NCBI RefSeq assembly: GCF_030409305.1
Contig: NZ_JAUFPQ010000018.1
Location: forward strand, 237,410-301,409
DNA from: Halomonas maura
Lineage (GTDB): Bacteria > Pseudomonadota > Gammaproteobacteria > Pseudomonadales > Halomonadaceae
Length of the DNA: 64,000 nucleotides
Reading direction: 5' to 3'
In this document: positions 59,785 to 64,000 of the stretch, piece by piece
How positions within the stretch are numbered: position 1 is the stretch's first letter
Layout of the letters: every line of letters starts with the position of its first letter
Position numbers and translations under genes: made by a program
The notes under the pieces: generated by a model
What the model was told of the DNA's origin: nothing
What the model saw: only the letters and a program-made list of their open reading frames with translations
Database searches by the model: none

Positions 59785-60948
59785 TCAGCCCCGTCGGGTC
59801 TGGTAGGCCAGCCAACGCCGGATGCCGAAGGTCCAGGGCGGCAGCCGGTCGCTACGGTCGACACGGTTGACCAGGGTCCCGAGCCGCGGGGAAGCGATGC
59901 GCACGATGTCACCGACATGGTGCGTGAAACCCTGGCCCTCGCCGTCGCGATCCTGGATCGGCGAGAACATGGTTCCCAGAAACAGCATGACGCCGTCGGG
60001 GTACTGGTGATGGGGGCCGAGGGTCTGGCCGACCAGGTCCAGCGGGTCGCGGCTGATCTGGCGCATGTCGCTGGCGTCTTCCAGCCGGAAGGCGTCATCG
60101 GCCCCCTCGATCCGCAGCGAGACCATGGCGCTGCGCACGTCATCCATGGTGAAGCGTTCGTCGAACAGGCGGATGAATGGCCCGATGGCGCAGGAGGCGT
60201 TGTTGTCCTTGGCCTTGCCCAGCAGCAGGGCGCTGCGGCCCTCGACGTCACGCAGGTTGACGTCGTTGCCGAGGGTGGCCCCCTTGGCCTGGCCGGCGGC
60301 GTCCACCGCCAGCACGATCTCCGGCTCCGGGTTGTTCCACGCCGAGGCCGGATGCAGGCCCACGCCGTGCCCGAAGCCCACCGCCGACAGCGGCTGGGCC
60401 TTGGTGAATACCTCGGCGTCCGGACCGATGCCCACCTCCATGTACTGCGACCAGGCGCCACGGGCCTGCAGCTCGGCCTTGAGCCTCATGGCCGCTTCGG
60501 AGCCCGGGACGATCTTCGACAGGTCCCCGCCGATCAGCCGATTGAGCTCCTCGCGCAGCTCACCGGCCCGGGTCGGGTCACCGCCCGCCTGCTCCTCGAT
60601 CACCCGCTCCATCAGGCTGACCGCGAAGGTCACCCCGCAGGCCTTGATCGCCTGGACGTCGCAGGGAGCGAGCAGGTAGGGCGCCTCGGGCGTGTCCCGC
60701 AGCGAGTTCTCCAGCAGGGCCTCGACCGGGCCCAGGTCCTCGCCCTCGACCGCGGCCACGAACGCGACCGTGTCGTCGCGGTCGAGCAGGTCGGCCATGC
60801 AGGTGCCGCTTGCGGTGATGTCGAGGACCCGTCCCCGGCGGACCACCACCAGGGCCGGGCCCTGGCGGGGTGCATCGCGCCAAACCCGGCCGACCAGCAG
60901 GGCCTGGTCGGCATCCTCGGGCAGGGCGAAGCTCATGGTATCCGACAT
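59785..60948 (-). CDS. Fumarylacetoacetate hydrolase family protein (sugar-acid pathway)
   Basis: A 387-residue FAH-fold protein. The C-terminal domain carries the metal-binding FAH signature (NNPEPEIVLAVDAAGQAKGATLGNDVNLRDVEG) and YPDGVMLFLGTMF. FAH-family members of this length in sugar-acid clusters act as 2-keto-3-deoxy-pentonate dehydratases that feed 2,5-dioxovalerate (alpha-ketoglutarate semialdehyde) dehydrogenase, the next gene. That assignment follows context. The ATG at 60948 follows GAGGAGACG. It is the last gene of the cluster on the minus strand. Confidence 0.8.
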   Translation of the reverse strand: MSDTMSFALPEDADQALLVGRVWRDAPRQGPALVVVRRGRVLDITASGTCMADLLDRDDTVAFVAAVEGEDLGPVEALLENSLRDTPEAPYLLAPCDVQAIKACGVTFAVSLMERVIEEQAGGDPTRAGELREELNRLIGGDLSKIVPGSEAAMRLKAELQARGAWSQYMEVGIGPDAEVFTKAQPLSAVGFGHGVGLHPASAWNNPEPEIVLAVDAAGQAKGATLGNDVNLRDVEGRSALLLGKAKDNNASCAIGPFIRLFDERFTMDDVRSAMVSLRIEGADDAFRLEDASDMRQISRDPLDLVGQTLGPHHQYPDGVMLFLGTMFSPIQDRDGEGQGFTHHVGDIVRIASPRLGTLVNRVDRSDRLPPWTFGIRRWLAYQTRRG

Positions 60949-60958
60949 GGTCGTCTCC

Positions 60959-62536
60959 TCAGGCCTCGCGCTGGCCGTCGACCAGGCGGCTGACGCCGGC
61001 CGGGTTGCCGTCCTTGAGCGCCTCGGGCAGCAGGCCCTGGGGCAGGTTCTGGTAACACACCGGGCGCAGGAAGCGGTGGATGGCCGCGCTGCCCACCGAG
61101 GTGGTGCGGCTGTCCGAGGTGGCCGGATAGGGGCCGCCATGGACCATGGCGTGGCACACCTCGACGCCGGTCGGCCAGCCGTTGGCCATCACCCGGCCGG
61201 CGCGGCGCTCGAGGATCGGCAGCAGGCCGCGGGCGGTCTCGAGGTCGCCGTCGTCCATCTGCAGGGTGGCGGTGAGCTGGCCTTCCAGGGCCTCGGCCAC
61301 GCGCGTCACCTCCGCCGGGTCGGCACACTCGACCACCAGCGCGGTGGCGCCGAAGACCTCGGCCTGCAGCGCCTCCTCACGCAGGAAGTCCTCGGCGGCG
61401 GCCACGAACAGCCCGGCCTGACAGGCGTTGGGGCCGTCACCGGCCGGGCCGCGGGCGACCTCGCGGGCCTGGCTGCTTTGCAGGAGACCGTCGACACCCT
61501 GGGTGTAGGCGTCATGGATGCCCGGGGTCAGCATGGTCTGGGCGGAGGCCGCCGTCACCGCCTCGGCGGCGGACGCCACGAAGGCGTCCAGGGCATCGCC
61601 TTTCACGCCGATGACCAGCCCCGGGTTGGTGCAGAACTGGCCGGCGCCCAGGGTCAGCGAGCCGACGAAGGCCTCGCCCAGCTCGGCAGCCCGGGATTCC
61701 AGCGCCGCCGGCAGCAGGAACACCGGGTTGATCGAGCTCATCTCGGCATAGACCGGGATCGGCTCGGGGCGCTCCTGCGCCGCCTTCATCAGCGCCGTGC
61801 CGCCGCCGCGCGAGCCGGTGAAGCCCACCGCCTTGATGCGTGCATCGCGCACCAGCGCCTGGCCCACCTCGCGGCCGGAGCCGTAGAGCAGCGAGAACAC
61901 GCCCTCGGGCAGCTCGCACCTGGCCACGGCCCGCTGCACGGCGCGCCCCACCAGCTCGGAGGTGCCGGGGTGGGCGGAGTGCGCCTTGACCACCACCGGG
62001 CAGCCGGCGGCCAGTGCCGAGGCGGTGTCGCCGCCGGCCACCGAGAAGGCCAGAGGGAAGTTCGAGGCGCCGAACACGGCCACCGGGCCCAGGGCGATAT
62101 GGCGCTGGCGCAGGTCGACCCGCGGCATCGGCGTCCGCTCCGGCAGGGCCGGGTCGAGGCGCACGTCGAGCCATTCGCCGGCGCGGACCACCGAGGCGAA
62201 CAGGCGCAGCTGGCCGCAGGTGCGGCCGCGCTCGCCCTCGAGGCGCGCCCGGGGCAGGCCGGACTCGGCCATGGCGCGTGCGATCAGATCATCGCCGATG
62301 GCCTCGATCTCGTCGGCCACGGTCTCGAGGAAGGTCGCGCGGGCCTCGAGGCCGGTCTCCCGGTAGGTCTCGAAGGCCGCCCAGGCCAGCTCGCAGGCCC
62401 GCTCGACCTCGGGCTTGCCGCCCGCGGCGTAGGCCGGGGACAGGGTCTCGCCGGTGGCCGGGTCGATGGCATGGATCGCCGGGCCGTCGCTGGTCACGGC
62501 CGCCTGGCCGATGAGTTGCTTGCCTTCCAGGGTCAT
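60959..62536 (-). CDS. 2,5-dioxovalerate (alpha-ketoglutarate semialdehyde) dehydrogenase-like
   Basis: A 525-residue aldehyde dehydrogenase. The catalytic cysteine lies in [13 protein letters not shown] and the glutamate region in [28 protein letters not shown] is the coenzyme loop. This branch (NADP-type, with SSINPVF) oxidises alpha-ketoglutarate semialdehyde to 2-oxoglutarate in pentonate/hexarate degradation. Start ATG 62536 follows AGGAGGCTCC. It is flanked by two FAH-family genes with 10-14 bp gaps, so the three are cotranscribed. Confidence 0.87.
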   Translation of the reverse strand: MTLEGKQLIGQAAVTSDGPAIHAIDPATGETLSPAYAAGGKPEVERACELAWAAFETYRETGLEARATFLETVADEIEAIGDDLIARAMAESGLPRARLEGERGRTCGQLRLFASVVRAGEWLDVRLDPALPERTPMPRVDLRQRHIALGPVAVFGASNFPLAFSVAGGDTASALAAGCPVVVKAHSAHPGTSELVGRAVQRAVARCELPEGVFSLLYGSGREVGQALVRDARIKAVGFTGSRGGGTALMKAAQERPEPIPVYAEMSSINPVFLLPAALESRAAELGEAFVGSLTLGAGQFCTNPGLVIGVKGDALDAFVASAAEAVTAASAQTMLTPGIHDAYTQGVDGLLQSSQAREVARGPAGDGPNACQAGLFVAAAEDFLREEALQAEVFGATALVVECADPAEVTRVAEALEGQLTATLQMDDGDLETARGLLPILERRAGRVMANGWPTGVEVCHAMVHGGPYPATSDSRTTSVGSAAIHRFLRPVCYQNLPQGLLPEALKDGNPAGVSRLVDGQREA

Positions 62537-62550
62537 GGAGCCTCCTGAGG

Positions 62551-63537
62551 TCACAGGGAATGAACGGGGGTATCGGTGGCCTCGGTGTCGAACGCCAGCG
62601 GGTTGCGCAGCGTGCGGCCGAAGGCCGGCAGACTGATCTCGAAGCGATCGCCGTCGCGGGTCTGGATGCCGTCGGCGAAGCTCAGCGTCGCGGTGCCGAA
62701 GAAGTGCACGTGGACGTCGCCGGGGCGCCGGAAGCCGGCATACTTGAAGTGGTGATGCTCGAGGTTGGCCAGGCTGTGGGCCATGTTGGCCTCGCCGGTG
62801 AGAAACGGCTTCTCCCACAGGGTCTCGCCGTCGCGCACGATGCGGCTCGTGCCCTCCAGGTGCTCGGGCAACTCGCCGATCAGCAGCTCCGGGCCGAAGC
62901 TGCAGTGGCGGAGCTTGGAATGGGCCAGCCACAGGTAGTTGAAGCGCTCGGTGACGTGGTCGGAGAACTCGTTGCCGATCGCGTGGCCGACGCGCCAGGG
63001 CCGGCCGTCGTCGCCGATCACGAAGAGCCCGGCGAGTTCCGGCTCCTCGCCGGCGTCCTCGGCGAAGGCCGGCACCGGCAGCGGCGCCTCGGGGGCCACC
63101 ACGCAGTCGCCGTCCCCCTTGTAGAACCACTCCGGCTGGGCGCCGGTCTCGCCGGCGGCGGGCTTGCCGCCCTCCACGCCGAGCTTGAACATGCGCATCG
63201 AGTCGGTCAGCTCGGACTCGTCCGCCTGGGTCTTGGCGTGCATGGAGGCGCGGGTGTCGGCGCTGCCCAGGTGGGTCAGGCCGGTGCCGGTGACCAGGCA
63301 ATGGGCCGGGTCGGGGTGGGTCAGCGGCGGCAGCAGGCGCGCCTCGTCGATCAGTTGTTGATAGTCGAGGCGCGTCTCGGTCAGGGCGGCCTCGACCACC
63401 TCGCCCAGCGACCGGCCGTCGGCAATGGCGCGGCGGGCCAGGGCGTAGGTGTCGGCCTCTAGCAGCCGGACCGTCGTCTCGCTTTCGACCAGGGCCGCGC
63501 GGGGCCGGTCCTGATGCAGGCATTGGATGATTCGCAT
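62551..63537 (-). CDS. AraD1/GguC-family protein (FAH fold)
   Basis: A 328-residue FAH-fold protein of the AraD1 (GguC) family found in sugar-acid and arabinose utilisation clusters. Diagnostic segments are the N-terminal [45 protein letters not shown] and [23 protein letters not shown] 2-keto-3-deoxy-sugar-acid dehydratase or isomerase role has been proposed for relatives. The ATG at 63537 has the conserved N-terminus. It is the first gene of the three-gene run and lies 81 bp below the 22-bp palindrome. Confidence 0.83.
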   Translation of the reverse strand: MRIIQCLHQDRPRAALVESETTVRLLEADTYALARRAIADGRSLGEVVEAALTETRLDYQQLIDEARLLPPLTHPDPAHCLVTGTGLTHLGSADTRASMHAKTQADESELTDSMRMFKLGVEGGKPAAGETGAQPEWFYKGDGDCVVAPEAPLPVPAFAEDAGEEPELAGLFVIGDDGRPWRVGHAIGNEFSDHVTERFNYLWLAHSKLRHCSFGPELLIGELPEHLEGTSRIVRDGETLWEKPFLTGEANMAHSLANLEHHHFKYAGFRRPGDVHVHFFGTATLSFADGIQTRDGDRFEISLPAFGRTLRNPLAFDTEATDTPVHSL

Positions 63538-63617
63538 CGTGTGATTCCTCGGCTTCCGGGTCAGGGGCGGTGAGCACCGAAGTGCTGCCATCATACCGCC
63601 GGACCCCAGTGTATGTG

Positions 63618-63639
63618 CAACATATAAATCTATATGTTG
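63618..63639. promoter_or_regulatory. 22-bp perfect inverted repeat upstream of the sugar-acid genes
   Basis: CAACATATA-AATC-TATATGTTG (9-bp arms) sits between the TRAP permease gene (stop 63710) and the AraD1-like start at 63537. It is an AT-rich island in GC-rich DNA and is typical of a GntR, LacI or IclR-type operator overlapping the promoter. Confidence 0.7.
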
Positions 63640-63709
63640 ATTATGGTGCTCGGTTGTCGAGTCGAAGGAAAGGCGACAAGGGCGTCGCCCTTCCTCGCGT
63701 CGGCGGTGC

Positions 63710-64000
63710 TCAGCCCACCAGCCACATGGCCAGGTTGGGCCAGAACAGCAGCGCGAAGAGCACGCAGAGTTGCAGGGCGATAAAGGGCAGCAGCGAGACG
63801 AAGATGTCCTTGAGGCTGACCTCTGGCGGCGCCACGCCCTTGAGGTAGAAGGCCGCGGGGCCGAAGGGCGGCGACAGGAAGGACACCTGCATGTTCACGG
63901 CGAACAGGATGCCGAACCAGATCGGGCTGTAGCCCAGCTGCTCGACGATCGGCACGAAGATCGGCAGGGTCAGCATGGCCACGCCGATCCAGTCGAGGAA
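63710..64000 (-). CDS. TRAP transporter large permease (DctM family), C-terminal part
   Basis: The last ~97 codons of a DctM-type permease; the gene starts beyond the right edge. Visible motifs are FLDWIGVAMLTLPIFVPIV, FGILFAVNMQVSFLSPPFGPAAFYLKGVAPPEVS and a final hydrophobic helix ending LAMWLVG, typical of the large-subunit variant that carries big organic acids. It is upstream of, and co-directional with, the sugar-acid enzymes, so it probably imports their substrate. The separation by an operator suggests a distinct promoter for the enzyme genes. Confidence 0.85.
   Translation of the reverse strand, partial: FLDWIGVAMLTLPIFVPIVEQLGYSPIWFGILFAVNMQVSFLSPPFGPAAFYLKGVAPPEVSLKDIFVSLLPFIALQLCVLFALLFWPNLAMWLVG

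Overview
The window is a high-GC chromosomal segment from a gammaproteobacterium, most likely a Halomonas-like member of the Halomonadaceae. That placement is an inference. It rests on the conserved blocks uvrY-uvrC-pgsA-tRNA(Gly,Cys,Leu), ihfB-lapA-lapB next to pyrF, sdhE-ygfX-nadB and groES-groEL next to fxsA, combined with GC-rich codon use, two TRAP transporters and a broad set of small-molecule oxidoreductases. Most genes are intact and tightly packed, often with 1-10 bp overlaps.

Layout. 1-3.5 kb: an operon on the minus strand for an isoquinoline-1-oxidoreductase-type molybdo-hydroxylase (iorB is cut by the window edge; iorA), a MocA-like nucleotidyltransferase and an NADP-dependent oxidoreductase. 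3.6-6.7 kb: a zinc alcohol dehydrogenase and an AraC regulator flanked by two paralogous 93-residue secreted proteins. 6.8-13.8 kb: a mixed region with a DUF4242 protein, a frameshifted winged-helix/TPR regulator, a TfoX-N protein, a homocysteine S-methyltransferase-family enzyme, a TPR protein and a GNAT. The 5' region of the methyltransferase gene is duplicated about 3.15 kb further on. 13.8-17.6 kb: a three-subunit PaoABC-like aldehyde/xanthine dehydrogenase. 17.8-20.7 kb: a visibly less GC-rich patch with a GNAT and a membrane diguanylate cyclase. 20.8-32.7 kb: mostly single metabolic genes (methyltransferase, patatin, VOC, NYN, proline-racemase family, dehydrogenases), a tandem set of three His-rich lipoproteins, a HisC-like aminotransferase and an AraC regulator.

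32.8-40.4 kb: a co-directional operon encoding a TRAP transporter (DctPQM), an acetylpolyamine-amidohydrolase-like enzyme, RidA, an ornithine-cyclodeaminase/ketimine-reductase-family enzyme, a second HDAC-superfamily amidohydrolase and a branched-chain-type aminotransferase. Read together it looks like an uptake and catabolic system for an N-acylated amine or amino acid. It is the strongest candidate here for an undescribed pathway.

40.4-55.9 kb: housekeeping core (psiE-like, trmJ, groEL/groES with a sigma-32-like promoter, fxsA, comEA-like, pyrF, lapAB, ihfB, sdhE, ygfX, nadB, a FUSC transporter-like protein, three tRNAs, pgsA, uvrC, uvrY, tRNA-Ala). 55.9-57.6 kb: a small-ORF island downstream of tRNA-Ala. 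It holds two 50-bp repeats around an attenuator-like terminator with a competing antiterminator pairing. 57.6-64 kb: a viroplasmin-domain RNase HI, a metallophosphoesterase whose stop codon was replaced by a 141-bp MITE-like insertion, and a sugar-acid catabolic cluster (two FAH-family enzymes, a 2,5-dioxovalerate-type aldehyde dehydrogenase and the end of a TRAP permease) with a 22-bp palindromic operator.
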